DNA of 64,000 bases from Xanthomonas sp. DAR 34887 (GTDB lineage: Bacteria > Pseudomonadota > Gammaproteobacteria > Xanthomonadales > Xanthomonadaceae): NCBI RefSeq assembly GCF_041245805.1, contig NZ_CP162490.1, positions 659,001 through 723,000 on the forward strand, written 5' to 3'. The position numbers and the translations under genes are program-made. Positions 8,773 to 18,490 of this stretch are shown in pieces (the first letter of the stretch is position 1; each line of letters starts with the position of its first letter). Below the pieces are notes generated by a model. The model had not been told where the DNA came from. It was given only the letters and a program-made list of their open reading frames with translations, and made no database searches.

Positions 8773-10092
8773 ATGACCCAGCCGCCTGCCGCCGCGTTGT
8801 CGCCGGGCGTCGCGCCGCGCGTCGCCGCCGCCCGCGTGCTGAGCGCGGTGATCGACCGCGGCCGTTCGCTGAAGGCCGAGTTGGCCGCCGCGCTGCCGGC
8901 GCTGCCCGATCCGCGCGACCGCGCCCTGGTCGAGGCGATCTGCTTCGCGGTGCTGCGCCGGCGTCCGGCCTACGAGGCGGCGCTGCGGCTGTGGCTGCAG
9001 AAGCAGCTGCCGCAACGCGACGCCGAACTGCGCACGCTGCTGATGGCCGGCTTCGCCCAGCTCGACGTGCTCGGCCTGGCGCCGCACGCCGCGCTGTCGG
9101 CGACGGTGGAGGCGGCGCGTGCGCTGGACCGGCCGCGCCAGGCGGGCATGGTCAATGCCCTGTTGCGCCGCGCGCTGCGCGATGGCTTGCCGGCGGTGGC
9201 CGCCGATGCCGGTTGGCCGCTGTGGTTGCGCGATGCGCTGCATGCCGACTGGCCGGAACAGGCCGAGGCGATCTTCGCCGCCAGCCAGCAGGCGGCGCCG
9301 TTGTGGCTGCGGGTAAACCGCCAGCGCAGCACGCGCGACGCCTATCTGCAGTTGCTGGCCGACGCCGGCATCGCCGCGCAGGCGGCGCCGGACCTGGCCG
9401 ATGCGATCCGCCTGGCCGAGTCGGTGGCGATGAGCGCCTTGCCCGGCTTCGCCGATGGCTGGGTTTCGGTGCAGGACGGCTCGGCGCAGCAGGTCGCCGA
9501 CGTGCTGGCGCCGGCGCCGGGCGCACGCGTGCTCGATGCGTGCGCCGCGCCCGGCGGCAAGTCCGCGCACCTGCTCGAGCGCGACCCGACGCTGCGCCTG
9601 ACCGCGCTGGACGTGGACGCGCGGCGCCTGGCGCGGGTGCGCGAGACCTTCGAGCGCACCGGCGCCGGCGCGCAGGCGCTGCTGCAGGCGGCCGATGCGG
9701 CGCAGCCGGACAGCTGGTGGGACGGCGAGGCGTTCGATGCGGTGCTGCTCGACGCGCCGTGCTCGGCCACCGGCATCGTGCGCCGCCAGCCGGACGTGCT
9801 GCTGCACCGGCGGCGCGAGGACGTGGTCGCGCTGCAGGCGCTGCAGGCGCGGCTGCTGGATGCCGGCTGGCAGGTGCTGCGCCCGGGCGGGGTGCTGGTC
9901 TATGCCACCTGTTCGCTGCTGCAGGACGAGAACGCGCGCCAGCTGCAGGCGTTTCTGGCGCGGACCAGCGATGCCGTCGCCGAAGACCCCGGTGCTGCCT
10001 GCGGTCATGCGTCCGGCGGCGGCCGCCAGCGCCTGCCCGGTGAGCAGGAGCGCGACGGATTCTTCTATGCGCGGCTGCGCAAGACGGCGTGA
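8773..10092 (+). CDS. rsmB: 16S rRNA m5C967 methyltransferase RsmB
   Basis: The 439-residue protein has an N-terminal NusB-like domain (residues 15-150). A C-terminal SAM-dependent methyltransferase follows, with DACAAPGGKSAHLLE (SAM binding), LLDAPCSATGIVRRQPD (PC catalytic motif) and VYATCSLLQDEN (TC motif, catalytic Cys). It ends DGFFYARLRKTA, as is typical. It is the last gene of the def-fmt-rsmB group, and the glycan genes begin 25 bp later. Confidence 0.96.
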   Translation: MTQPPAAALSPGVAPRVAAARVLSAVIDRGRSLKAELAAALPALPDPRDRALVEAICFAVLRRRPAYEAALRLWLQKQLPQRDAELRTLLMAGFAQLDVLGLAPHAALSATVEAARALDRPRQAGMVNALLRRALRDGLPAVAADAGWPLWLRDALHADWPEQAEAIFAASQQAAPLWLRVNRQRSTRDAYLQLLADAGIAAQAAPDLADAIRLAESVAMSALPGFADGWVSVQDGSAQQVADVLAPAPGARVLDACAAPGGKSAHLLERDPTLRLTALDVDARRLARVRETFERTGAGAQALLQAADAAQPDSWWDGEAFDAVLLDAPCSATGIVRRQPDVLLHRRREDVVALQALQARLLDAGWQVLRPGGVLVYATCSLLQDENARQLQAFLARTSDAVAEDPGAACGHASGGGRQRLPGEQERDGFFYARLRKTA

Positions 10093-10117
10093 AGCCGCCC
10101 CGGTATCATCCCGTCCC

Positions 10118-11833
10118 ATGCTGAAGACCCGCGCGTCCCGAGAATTCTGGTTGCTGGCCCTGCTTGCGCTGCTGGTGCTGGGCGCCGGCCTGGGCCTGCG
10201 CGATCCGCACCCGGCCGACGAGCCGCGCTTCGCGCTGGTCGCCAAGCAGATGGTGGACAGCGGCAACTGGCTGTTCCCGCACCGCGGCACCGAGCTGTAC
10301 TCGGACAAGCCGCCGATGCTGATGTGGCTGCAGGCCTCGTTCTATACCGTGTTCGGCAACTGGCGGGTGGCGTTCCTGCTGCCGTCGCTGCTGGCCGGGC
10401 TGGGCACGCTGGCCTGCGTCTACGACCTGGGCCGGCGCCTGTGGACGCGCCGGGTCGGCATGTATGCGGCGTATGCGCTGCTGTTCGCGTTCCACTTCAC
10501 CTACCAGGCGAAGAAGGCGCAGATCGATCCGCTGGTGGTGTTCTACATCACCCTGGCCAACTACGGCCTGTTGCGCCACGTGCTGCGCGGACCCGACTGG
10601 CGGATGTGGGCGCTGGGCTGGTTCGCCGCCGGTCTGGGCACGATCACCAAGGGCGTGGGCGCGCTGGCGCTGCTGATGCTGCTGCCGGCCGCGGCGGCCT
10701 CGCTGGCGCAGTGGCGCGGGGTCAGGATCGGCGTGCGCAATCCGCGCTTCTGGCTGGGGCCGCTGGCGTTCCTGGCGGCGGTGTCGATCTGGCTGGTGCC
10801 GATGGTGACCACGGCGCTGTCGGCGCACGAGCCCGAGTACCGCGCCTACCTCAACGACATCCTGTTCCGGCAGACCGCCGGGCGCTACGCCAGGTCCTGG
10901 GACCATCCGCACGGCCCGCTGTATTTCTTCGGGGTGATGCCGAGCATGTGGCTGCCGCTGCTGCTGGGCTTGCCGTGGGCGATCCCGGCCTGGGCGCGGC
11001 GCCTGCGCCGACGCGATCCGCGCTACCTGCTGCTGCTGGCGTGGTGGGCGTTGATCCTGCTGTTCTTCTCCATTCCCACCGGCAAGCGCGACGTGTACAT
11101 CCTGCCGGCGCTGCCGATGCTGTGCCTGGCGATGGCCCCGCTGATGCCGGGGTTGTTGCGCAAGGCGGGGGTCAAGCGGCTGCTGCTGGCGTTCGCCGTG
11201 GTGCTGACCGTGGCGCTGGGCGGTGTCGGCGCGGCGATCCTGGCCGGGCATGGGTTCCGCGTGCGGATGATGGAAGAGCGCGGGGTCGATCTGCAGACCA
11301 TTCAGACCCTGGCCTGGATCCTGCTGGCGATCGGCCTGTGGGGCGTGGCCAGCCTGGCCGTGTTCGCGCGGCGACGGCCGGAACTCGCCTTGGCATCGAC
11401 GCTGACCATGCTGTGGGTACTGACCGGGCTGCTGGTGTATCCGCTGATCAACATGTCCAGTTCCGCGCGCGGCGTGATGGAAGCGGTCGGACGCCGCATC
11501 GGGCCGGATGCGGAACTGGGCCTGGTGGCGTGGAAGGAACAGAACCTGTTGATGGCCGACCGCGCCGCGACCACCTTCGGTTTCGTGGTGCCGTGGGACG
11601 AGCAGCTGCGCCGTGGCGTGGCCTGGCAGGCGCAGGCGCCGCAGCGGCGCTGGCTGCTGGTGCAGGAGGCGGCGATGTTGGGTTGCATCGATCGCCGCGC
11701 CAGCACCCTGGCCGGGGTATCCAACCGCCGCAACTGGTGGCTGGTGCCGGCCGCCGCCGTGCACGGCCAGTGCGTGGTCACCGCGCACGACCGCGATCAG
11801 CTGCGCGAGCAGGACAAGGACCGCTTCGAGTGA
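10118..11833 (+). CDS. ArnT/PMT-like membrane glycosyltransferase
   Basis: A 571-residue polytopic protein with an N-terminal lumenal-loop motif typical of GT-C enzymes (DPHPADEPRFALVAKQM, then GTELYSDKPPMLMWLQ). These match the ArnT/PMT pattern, in which the acidic residue after the first helix is catalytic. About ten further hydrophobic helices follow. Such enzymes use polyprenyl-phosphate sugars to modify lipid A, LPS or proteins in the periplasm. The acceptor and sugar cannot be told from sequence, and no arnB/C operon adjoins. It heads a same-strand surface-glycan block. Confidence 0.88.
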   Translation: MLKTRASREFWLLALLALLVLGAGLGLRDPHPADEPRFALVAKQMVDSGNWLFPHRGTELYSDKPPMLMWLQASFYTVFGNWRVAFLLPSLLAGLGTLACVYDLGRRLWTRRVGMYAAYALLFAFHFTYQAKKAQIDPLVVFYITLANYGLLRHVLRGPDWRMWALGWFAAGLGTITKGVGALALLMLLPAAAASLAQWRGVRIGVRNPRFWLGPLAFLAAVSIWLVPMVTTALSAHEPEYRAYLNDILFRQTAGRYARSWDHPHGPLYFFGVMPSMWLPLLLGLPWAIPAWARRLRRRDPRYLLLLAWWALILLFFSIPTGKRDVYILPALPMLCLAMAPLMPGLLRKAGVKRLLLAFAVVLTVALGGVGAAILAGHGFRVRMMEERGVDLQTIQTLAWILLAIGLWGVASLAVFARRRPELALASTLTMLWVLTGLLVYPLINMSSSARGVMEAVGRRIGPDAELGLVAWKEQNLLMADRAATTFGFVVPWDEQLRRGVAWQAQAPQRRWLLVQEAAMLGCIDRRASTLAGVSNRRNWWLVPAAAVHGQCVVTAHDRDQLREQDKDRFE

Positions 11834-11891
11834 ACCGCGGCCGCGCCTGTTCCGGTCTCGTCCTCGGTGCCGTGCGGGCGGGAGATGCGGC

Positions 11892-12929
11892 ATGCCGATG
11901 CGTTTGATCCGGGTGATCAGCCGCGACAATGGCGGCGGCCTGAGCCGCGACCTGCAGGTGGTCGCCGAGGCGCTGCGCAACAGCGGCCGCTATCGGGTGG
12001 AGGTGCTCGGCTTCGGCACCGTGCGCTTGGCCAATCACCTGCGCGAACTGCGCCTGGCCCTGCGCAGCCTGGTGCGCGGCCGCGCCGACCTGCAGATTTT
12101 CCTGGAGCGGGTCTATCCGCGCTGCCTCGGTGCCGGCAGGCGCAACGCCCTGGTGCCGAATCCGGAATGGTTTCGCCGCAAGTGGCTGCGTTGGTTGCCG
12201 CGGTTCCAGCGGGTGCTGTGCAAGACCTGGCAGGCCGAACAGCGCTTCGCCGCGCTGGGTCCGGCCACCTCATTCATCGGCTTCTGCAGCGACGACTGCT
12301 ACCGCCCGGAGGTGCCGCGCGAGCGCGCCTGCCTGCACGTGGCCGGGCGCAGCTCGGCGAAGGGTACCGCGGTGCTGCTGCAGACCTGGGCGCGGCACCC
12401 GGAATGGCCGCGGCTGACGGTGGTGCAGAGCGCGAAGAAATCGCGCCCGATCAAGGCCGAGAACATCGACTACCTGACCGGCTACCTGGACCAGCATGAG
12501 CTGCGCCGGCTGCAGAACGCGCACCGCTTCCACCTGTGCCCGTCCGAGGTCGAGGGCTTCGGCCACTACATCATGGAAGCGTTGAGCGTCGGCGCAGTGG
12601 TGATCACCACCAACGGCGCGCCGATGAACGAGCTGGTCACCGCCGAGCGCGGCGTGCTGATCGAGCCAGTCGGGGAGCGCGAGGACAACTTCGGCGTGCG
12701 CTACCGGATCGACGCGGCCGGCATCGAGCGGGCCATGGCCCAGGCGCTGGCCCTGGCGCCGATGCAATGCGATGCGCTGGGCACTGCCGCGCGCAGCTTC
12801 TTCGAATCGCGCCAGCATGAGTTCGGCGAGCGCCTGCAGGCGGTGGTCGCCGAGCTGCTGGGCGATGCGCCGCCGCCGGCGGTGCCTGCGCTCGCAGGCA
12901 ATGGCCGCGAGCAGGTCAGGTCGGGTTAG
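11892..12929 (+). CDS. Glycosyltransferase, GT4-like
   Basis: A 345-residue cytosolic protein. The N-terminus contains DNGGGLSRDLQVVAEAL, resembling the donor-side glycine loop of GT-B enzymes. The C-terminal half has HVAGRSSAKGTAVLLQTW, LCPSEVEGFGHYIMEALSVG and TTNGAPMNEL, the EGFG-EALS pattern of GT4 nucleotide-sugar binding. It is probably an LPS core or O-chain transferase given its neighbours. ATG at 11892 follows a GGGAG; ATG 11898 is an alternative. Confidence 0.85.
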   Translation: MPMRLIRVISRDNGGGLSRDLQVVAEALRNSGRYRVEVLGFGTVRLANHLRELRLALRSLVRGRADLQIFLERVYPRCLGAGRRNALVPNPEWFRRKWLRWLPRFQRVLCKTWQAEQRFAALGPATSFIGFCSDDCYRPEVPRERACLHVAGRSSAKGTAVLLQTWARHPEWPRLTVVQSAKKSRPIKAENIDYLTGYLDQHELRRLQNAHRFHLCPSEVEGFGHYIMEALSVGAVVITTNGAPMNELVTAERGVLIEPVGEREDNFGVRYRIDAAGIERAMAQALALAPMQCDALGTAARSFFESRQHEFGERLQAVVAELLGDAPPPAVPALAGNGREQVRSG

Positions 12930-12983
12930 GGGTCGTACTTGGATCATCGGCCCCCCACCGTTTTCTCCCCCGTGCCCTTCTAG

Positions 12984-14288
12984 ATGACCGAAGAAGCTTC
13001 GCCGCCCCGCGCCGCCCCGCCGCTGGCCGCGTTTCCGTCCAATCGCCACACGCTGGCCGAGTGGGGCGCCGCGCTGGGCGTGCTGTGCCTGCCGGCGCTG
13101 GTGGTCAGCATGCCGGGAGGCCTGTTGCCGTTCGGTCTGCTGCTGCTGGCGAGCAGCCTGCTGGCGCTGGACCGCATGCGCCGTGCGGCGTCCGGGCTGC
13201 AGCCGTCGCTGCGCTTGCTGTGGATGCTGGCGCTGCTGGTGATCGGGCTGTCGCTGTTCTCGTTGCTGTACTTCGGCCAGGCGCTGAAGGACATCGACAA
13301 CCGCACCCGGTTCCTGGTGCTGCCCTGGGCCGCGCTGTGGGCCTACACGCTGCGCCCGCCGCGCCAACTGCTGTGGTGGGGCGCGCTGCTGGGGATCTTC
13401 GTCACCCTGGTGCTGGCGATCGTGCAGGTGCTGCAGGGCCAGCCGCGTGCCGAGGGCTGGACCAACGCGATCGTGCTCGCCGACGTGGTGCTGGTGCTGA
13501 TGGTGGTGGCGGTGTTCTGCCGCCCGCCCGGGCGCTGGCCGTGGACGCTGGTTGCGCTCGCCGCCGGGTGCGCCACCATCCTGCTCAGCGGTAGCCGCGG
13601 CGTTTGGCTGGGCATGGTGCTGCTGCTGGTCGCCACCGCGCTGTGCGCGCGCTGGCGCAGCGGCGCCGAGCGCCTGGCGATCCTGGGCGTGCTCACGGTG
13701 CTGGCGGCGGCCCTGGTGCTGAGCGTGCCGGCGCTGACCCGGCAGACCCGCCTGGCCGAACTGCATCACGACGTGCAGCGCTACGAGCGCGGCGACAGCG
13801 ATTCCTCGGCCGGCGCGCGCATCGAGCGGCTGCAGGTGGCGGCGGCGACCTTCGTCGAGCATCCGCTGGTCGGGGTCGGCGTGGGTCGCTTCGACAATGC
13901 GATGCTGCGCCTGCCCGATTGCCGCAGCAAGACCTGGGTGGAGCGTTGCCACCTGGGCCACGCGCACAACGATTTCGCCGAATGGAGCGCGACCCAGGGC
14001 CTGCCCGGTACCGTGCTGATCGTGCTGGTCTACGGCGTGCCGATGTGGCTGCTGCTGCGCCTGTACCGGCGCCGTCCACACCCCGAATTCCATGGCCCGG
14101 CCGCGACCGGGATCATGGTGGTGGCCGGCTACATCCTATGCGGCATGACCCAGTCGATGTTCGCGCATCAGGTCACCACCGGCTTCTACGTGTCCCTGGT
14201 CGGCGTGCTGATCGGGTTGGCGGCCTGCGATGCGCAGGCGCCGCGGGTGCGTGCCGACGCCGCTGAAGGCGCTGCCGGAAGCCGGTAG
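12984..14288 (+). CDS. O-antigen ligase family membrane protein (WaaL/Wzy_C)
   Basis: A 434-residue protein with about ten hydrophobic segments and one large periplasmic loop near residues 240-330. The loop contains GARIERLQVAAATFVEHPLVG, with a short region around HLGHAHNDFAEWSATQG. The H-x-N-D-F motif after the long loop is the hallmark of Wzy_C/WaaL ligases. It would join an O-chain to lipid A-core on the periplasmic face, or polymerise a chain; the two cannot be separated here. It sits between glycosyltransferases on the same strand. Confidence 0.87.
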   Translation: MTEEASPPRAAPPLAAFPSNRHTLAEWGAALGVLCLPALVVSMPGGLLPFGLLLLASSLLALDRMRRAASGLQPSLRLLWMLALLVIGLSLFSLLYFGQALKDIDNRTRFLVLPWAALWAYTLRPPRQLLWWGALLGIFVTLVLAIVQVLQGQPRAEGWTNAIVLADVVLVLMVVAVFCRPPGRWPWTLVALAAGCATILLSGSRGVWLGMVLLLVATALCARWRSGAERLAILGVLTVLAAALVLSVPALTRQTRLAELHHDVQRYERGDSDSSAGARIERLQVAAATFVEHPLVGVGVGRFDNAMLRLPDCRSKTWVERCHLGHAHNDFAEWSATQGLPGTVLIVLVYGVPMWLLLRLYRRRPHPEFHGPAATGIMVVAGYILCGMTQSMFAHQVTTGFYVSLVGVLIGLAACDAQAPRVRADAAEGAAGSR

Positions 14289-14371
14289 ACTGCCGATCCC
14301 GCACCGCCGAGCGGCGCCGCGCCGACCGCGCCGCGCCCGCAGGTGCACCGCTGCCCCGGATACCGAGCGCC

Positions 14372-15205
14372 ATGGCCGACGCCGCCGCGACCACCTTGCC
14401 GCTCAGCCTGGTGGTGATGACCTACAACGAAGCCGCCAACATCGCGCGCTGCCTGGACAGCGTGCCGTTCGCCGCCGACAAGCTGGTGGTGGACTGCGGC
14501 AGCACCGACGACACCGCGGCGATCGCCCGCGCGCACGGTGCGCGCGTGGTCGAGCAGGCCTGGCTGGGCTTCGGCGCGCAGCGCAACTTCGCCTCCACCC
14601 AGGCCGCGCACGACTGGATCCTGGTGCTGGACGCGGACGAATTCCTGTCCGACGCGCTGCGCGCCGAATGCCTGGCGCGGCTGCCGCAGATCCTGGCCGA
14701 GGACCGGCTGGATGCGGTGTGGCTGCGCCGCAGCACCTGGTACATGGGCGCGCCGATGCGCTGGTACCGGCCGATGGTCGGCGAGCGCCTGGCGCGGCTG
14801 TACCACCGCGGCCGCGCGCGCTGGAGCGATGCGCGGGTGCACGAATCGCTGCGCTTCGACGGCGCCAGCGCCGAGTTCGCGCCGCCGTTCAATCACCTGC
14901 ACAACCCGACCCTGGTGCACAAGCAGCTCAAGGTGCTGCGCTACGCCGAACTGAAGGCGCTCGGCTGGCGCGACAAGCGCAAGCCGGTGAGAATGTGGCA
15001 GAGCCCGTTCGTGTTCGCCGGCGCCTTCCTCAAGGACTACCTGCTGCGCCTGGCGGTGCTCGATGGCTGGCGCGGCTTCGTGGTGGCGCAGACCGCGGCC
15101 AGCTACGCGCTGTACAAGCGCATGCGCTACTACGAGATGCAGGTCAACCCGGCCTCGGTGGAACAGGCGCGGGCGCAGCTGCAACGGCACGATCTGGAGC
15201 ACTGA
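14372..15205 (+). CDS. GT2 glycosyltransferase, WaaE/KdtX-like
   Basis: A 277-residue GT-A enzyme. It opens with LSLVVMTYNEAANIARCLDS and has the nucleotide-binding DCGSTDDT and the DxD-type metal motif LVLDADEFLSD near residue 90. WYMGAPMRWYRP and ARLYHRGRARWSDARVHE match the LPS-core beta-glucosyl/heptosyl GT2 subgroup typified by WaaE. It is one TGATG overlap away from the next gene, so the two are translationally coupled. Substrate is unassigned. Confidence 0.87.
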   Translation: MADAAATTLPLSLVVMTYNEAANIARCLDSVPFAADKLVVDCGSTDDTAAIARAHGARVVEQAWLGFGAQRNFASTQAAHDWILVLDADEFLSDALRAECLARLPQILAEDRLDAVWLRRSTWYMGAPMRWYRPMVGERLARLYHRGRARWSDARVHESLRFDGASAEFAPPFNHLHNPTLVHKQLKVLRYAELKALGWRDKRKPVRMWQSPFVFAGAFLKDYLLRLAVLDGWRGFVVAQTAASYALYKRMRYYEMQVNPASVEQARAQLQRHDLEH

Positions 15206-16239
15206 TGAGCAAGCACTATCTGCTGTACGGGTCCGAACGCTATGCGCTGGCGATCCTGCGCCCGCTGCAGGCGGCGATCCGCGCGCGCGGCGACGAGGCG
15301 GCTTGGTTCTTCGACGGCCCCGGCGCCTCGGATCTGACGGCCGACGAGCGCCACCTGGCCACGGTCGAAGACGTGCTGGCGTGGAATCCGTACGCGGTGA
15401 TCACCTCGAGCAACGCGGTGCCGCATTTCTTTCCCGGGGTGAAGGTCGAGACCTTCCACGGCTTCGATGCCGGCAAGCCGCGGCACATCTACGTGCGCGG
15501 CTTCTTCGACCTGTACTGCACCACCGGCCCGCGCGACACCGCCGCGTTCGGCGCGCTGGCGCGTAAGCTCGGCCACTTCGCGGTCAAGGAAACCGGCTTC
15601 CCCAAGATCGACCCGTTCATGCGCGAAATCGGCGCCGAGCTGGCGCCGGTGCGGCAGCCGCCGGTGATCCTGTACCACTCCACGTTCTCGCCGTCGTGGA
15701 GCGCGGCCGGCATCCTCTACGACGAGGTCAAGCGGCTGTCGCGCAGCGGCGAATGGCGCTGGGTCGTGACCTTCCATCCGAAGATGGATCCGGAGATGGT
15801 GGCGCGCTACCGCGCGCTCGAGAACGAGTACCTGCGTTTCGCCGACAACGACAACATCCTGGAGCTGTTCCCGCAGGTGGACCTGATGTGCTCGGACACC
15901 TCGTCCGCGCTCAACGAGTTCCTGCTCACCTACAAGCCGGTGGTGACGTTCAAGAACCGGCGCCCGGGCCCGCAGCTGATCGACATCGACGACCCGGCGC
16001 AGTTCGAGCCGGCGATCCGCCGCGCGCTGGCGCGGCCGCCGGAGCTGATGGCGGCGATCCGCGACTTCGCCGACGGCCTGCATCCCTACCGCGATGGGCA
16101 GTCCAGCGAGCGCGTGCTGCGCGCGATCGACGATTTCGTCGCCGAGGGCGGCCGCAATCCGCGGCGCAAGCCATGGAATTTCTGGCGCAAGCTGAAGATC
16201 CGCCGGCGCATCGGCTACTGGGGTCGCGGCGCGGGTTGA
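15205..16239 (+). CDS. CDP-glycerol glycerophosphotransferase family protein
   Basis: A 344-residue protein resembling the Glyphos_transf family. Supporting stretches are NAVPHFFPGVKVETFHGFDAGK, ILYHSTFSPSWSAA, WVVTFHPKMDPEM and LMCSDTSSALNEFLLTYKPV. The final one, with the SDTSS-EFL pattern, is the conserved nucleotide-binding C-terminal motif. In Gram-positives the family builds teichoic acids; in Gram-negatives it adds phosphoglycerol-like groups to capsule or LPS. ATG overlaps the preceding GT2 stop. The C-terminus is strongly basic, suggesting membrane association. Confidence 0.83.
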   Translation: MSKHYLLYGSERYALAILRPLQAAIRARGDEAAWFFDGPGASDLTADERHLATVEDVLAWNPYAVITSSNAVPHFFPGVKVETFHGFDAGKPRHIYVRGFFDLYCTTGPRDTAAFGALARKLGHFAVKETGFPKIDPFMREIGAELAPVRQPPVILYHSTFSPSWSAAGILYDEVKRLSRSGEWRWVVTFHPKMDPEMVARYRALENEYLRFADNDNILELFPQVDLMCSDTSSALNEFLLTYKPVVTFKNRRPGPQLIDIDDPAQFEPAIRRALARPPELMAAIRDFADGLHPYRDGQSSERVLRAIDDFVAEGGRNPRRKPWNFWRKLKIRRRIGYWGRGAG

Positions 16240-16273
16240 TCCGGCGCGTGGCCGGGTGCGGCGCGCGCCGCCG

Positions 16274-17788
16274 CTACCAGCGCAGCCGGCGCCGCGCCAG
16301 CGCGCGGCTCAGTTGCAGATAGACGGCCTGCGCCTCGGCTTCCGGCAGCAGCCGCACCCGCAACGGCGGCTCGCCGTGACGCGCGCCTGCGGTATCCAGC
16401 CACAGCGTCGCGGTGCCGCAAGCGCGGTCCAGCGGCGAACGGGTCAGCTGCAGCGCCTGCAGCTTGTCGATCTCGGCCAGTCGCCACCAGCGCGTCCACC
16501 AGCCGCCGCGCACCGCCACGTAGCGCGCGTCCACGGCGTAGCCCATGCGGTGCGCCTGGCGCCAGGCCTTGAACGCCGACCACGGCAGCCACAGCAGCGA
16601 CAGCGCGGCCCAGGCGCCCAACGGCCGCCACAGGCCGGCGCACAGCAGCGGCACCAGGCATAGCGCCGGCAGGCATAACCGCCACCAGCAGCGCGTGACG
16701 ATCCCCTGCCAGTGCGCTGGCGGCCAGGCGATCTGCGGCAGCAGTCGATGCAGCAGCGCATCGACCGCAGCCGGCGTCGCCAGCGGCGCCAATTCCTTCA
16801 GCGCGCGGCCCTGCTCGCCGTGCCCATCCATCACGGCCGTATCGATGTGCAGGCTGCGTCGCCGCAGCAGGCGTTGCAGCACGCTCTCGTGCAGCGTCCA
16901 GGCCTGGATCCGGCGCCGCGCCACGCTGCTGCGCAGCCGGGTCAGCAGGCCGCGTTCCACGGTCAGCCGGCGCTCGCTCTCGCTGAGCCGGAAACCGTGG
17001 TACTGCAGCAGCGCAAGCGCCATCGACAGGACGCGCATGATCATCAGCAGCGTGACCAGCATCAGCGTCACGGTGACGGCGCCGGCCACCCACCCCAGGT
17101 GCAGCGTGCTGGCGTAACCGAACAGCTGCTGCCCGTAGCGTTCGATCGCGTTGGCGACCATGCGCTCGGGGAACAGGTGGTAGGTGGCACCGAACGCGGT
17201 GACCACCACCACCATGCCGCGGTTGGAAATCAGGCCCTGGCGCAGCACTTCCGAGGTGGGCAGCGCCAACAGCACGTCGCTGGCCGGCGCTGCGTCCGCC
17301 GCCGCGGGCGCGGTCTCGGTGGCGTGCGCGCGATGGCGGATCTGCCGCTCCAGCGCCAACGCCTGGTCCAGCCGCAGCACCCGCATCTGCGCTTCCGGCT
17401 TGGTGCCGCCGGCCGATTCCAGCCGCACCTCGGCCACCCCGAACAATCGGTGCAACAGCGACTGGTGCACGACCACGTTGTGGATGCGCGCGAACGGGAT
17501 CTCGCGCAGGCTGCGTTCCAGCCAGCCGCTGCGGATGCTCAGGCTGTCGCGGCCGATCCGGTACTGGTAGGTGAGGTAGCGCAGCAGCGACACCGCGATC
17601 AGCGCACTGCCCACCAGCAACATGATCACCTGGTCGACATGGTCGTTATGGCCGTCGCGGCTTCCGAACAACAGCAGCGCCAGCAGCGGCAGCACGAAAT
17701 GCCGCAGGTGCTGCAGCAGCACGAACAGCCACGACCACGGATGCAGGCGCCGGACCGCGGTGTCCTCGGCGTCCAGGGCAGCGCTCAC
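16274..17788 (-). CDS. PH-domain (bPH2/DUF304) membrane protein, YdbT-like
   Basis: A 504-residue protein with paired transmembrane segments and three bPH2-like modules: near residues 65-140 (YQYRIGRDSLSIRSGWLERS, FARIHNVVVHQ), near 270-330 (HGFRLSESERRLTVERGLL) and at the C-terminus (MGYAVDARYVAVRGGWWTR). This layout matches YdbT. The gene probably starts at GTG 17788, overlapping the TGA of the upstream PH gene (GTGA), which marks a translationally coupled pair. The function of YdbS/YdbT pairs is not well established. Confidence 0.82.
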   Translation of the reverse strand: MSAALDAEDTAVRRLHPWSWLFVLLQHLRHFVLPLLALLLFGSRDGHNDHVDQVIMLLVGSALIAVSLLRYLTYQYRIGRDSLSIRSGWLERSLREIPFARIHNVVVHQSLLHRLFGVAEVRLESAGGTKPEAQMRVLRLDQALALERQIRHRAHATETAPAAADAAPASDVLLALPTSEVLRQGLISNRGMVVVVTAFGATYHLFPERMVANAIERYGQQLFGYASTLHLGWVAGAVTVTLMLVTLLMIMRVLSMALALLQYHGFRLSESERRLTVERGLLTRLRSSVARRRIQAWTLHESVLQRLLRRRSLHIDTAVMDGHGEQGRALKELAPLATPAAVDALLHRLLPQIAWPPAHWQGIVTRCWWRLCLPALCLVPLLCAGLWRPLGAWAALSLLWLPWSAFKAWRQAHRMGYAVDARYVAVRGGWWTRWWRLAEIDKLQALQLTRSPLDRACGTATLWLDTAGARHGEPPLRVRLLPEAEAQAVYLQLSRALARRRLRW

Positions 17789-18333
17789 AGCGCGTCGTCG
17801 TCGTGGTCGAGCTGGTGCGCCAGGCGTTCGCGCAGGCGCTCGGCGTCGGCCTGGTCCAGCCCGGGCACGGCGACCGCGGTGTGCCGGGTGCCGGCGGTGT
17901 GCACCACCAGGGTGGCCAGGCGCGCGGCGCGCTCCAGCGGGCCGCGGCGCAGGTCCAGGTGCTGCACGCGCGACATCGGAACATGCACCTCGCTCTGCCA
18001 CAGCCGCCCGCGGCGCAGGTCCAGGCCTTGCGCGTTCAGCCGCCAACGGATCCGGCGATGGCGCACGAAGCCGACGCAGGCGCCGAACAGCGCGCCGAGC
18101 GCGGCGGCGCCGGCACCGATGAACAACGCCTGGTGGCTATGCAGCGAGAAACCGAAGATGGCCGCGCCGATCAGCACGCCCAGACCCAGCATGCAGCCGC
18201 CGCTGAGCGCGGCCAACCAGGCGCCGCGCAGCGGCAGCGGCAGCCAGTCGTCCCCAGGCGCGAACGCGATGGCGGCCGGTGGGGCGGCGCCAAGCGGGAC
18301 GGCGGAGGGGTCCAGGGACGGCGGTGCGGTCAC
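17785..18333 (-). CDS. PH-domain (bPH2) membrane protein, YdbS-like
   Basis: A 182-residue protein with two close hydrophobic helices (residues 35-90) followed by a bPH2 domain (IRWRLNAQGLDLRRGRLW, VPMSRVQHLDLRRGPLERAA). YdbS-like proteins are short partners of YdbT-like proteins, and the overlap with the next gene supports that pairing. The GTG start at 18333 was chosen because upstream residues are low-complexity Arg/Ala; ATG 18423 is possible. Confidence 0.78.
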   Translation of the reverse strand: MTAPPSLDPSAVPLGAAPPAAIAFAPGDDWLPLPLRGAWLAALSGGCMLGLGVLIGAAIFGFSLHSHQALFIGAGAAALGALFGACVGFVRHRRIRWRLNAQGLDLRRGRLWQSEVHVPMSRVQHLDLRRGPLERAARLATLVVHTAGTRHTAVAVPGLDQADAERLRERLAHQLDHDDDAL

Positions 18334-18490
18334 GGCGGGCTCTCGAAGCGATGGGCGGGCGCTGCGCACGCGCGCCGCGCAGGTCCCCGATCGTAACGCG
18401 GGCGGCACCCAGCGCGCTCGCATGCGGGCGCGAGGCGTCTGTAGACCCTGTCCGCAGCACGCCCTGTCGTTCGGCGTGCGCCGGCGCGGC

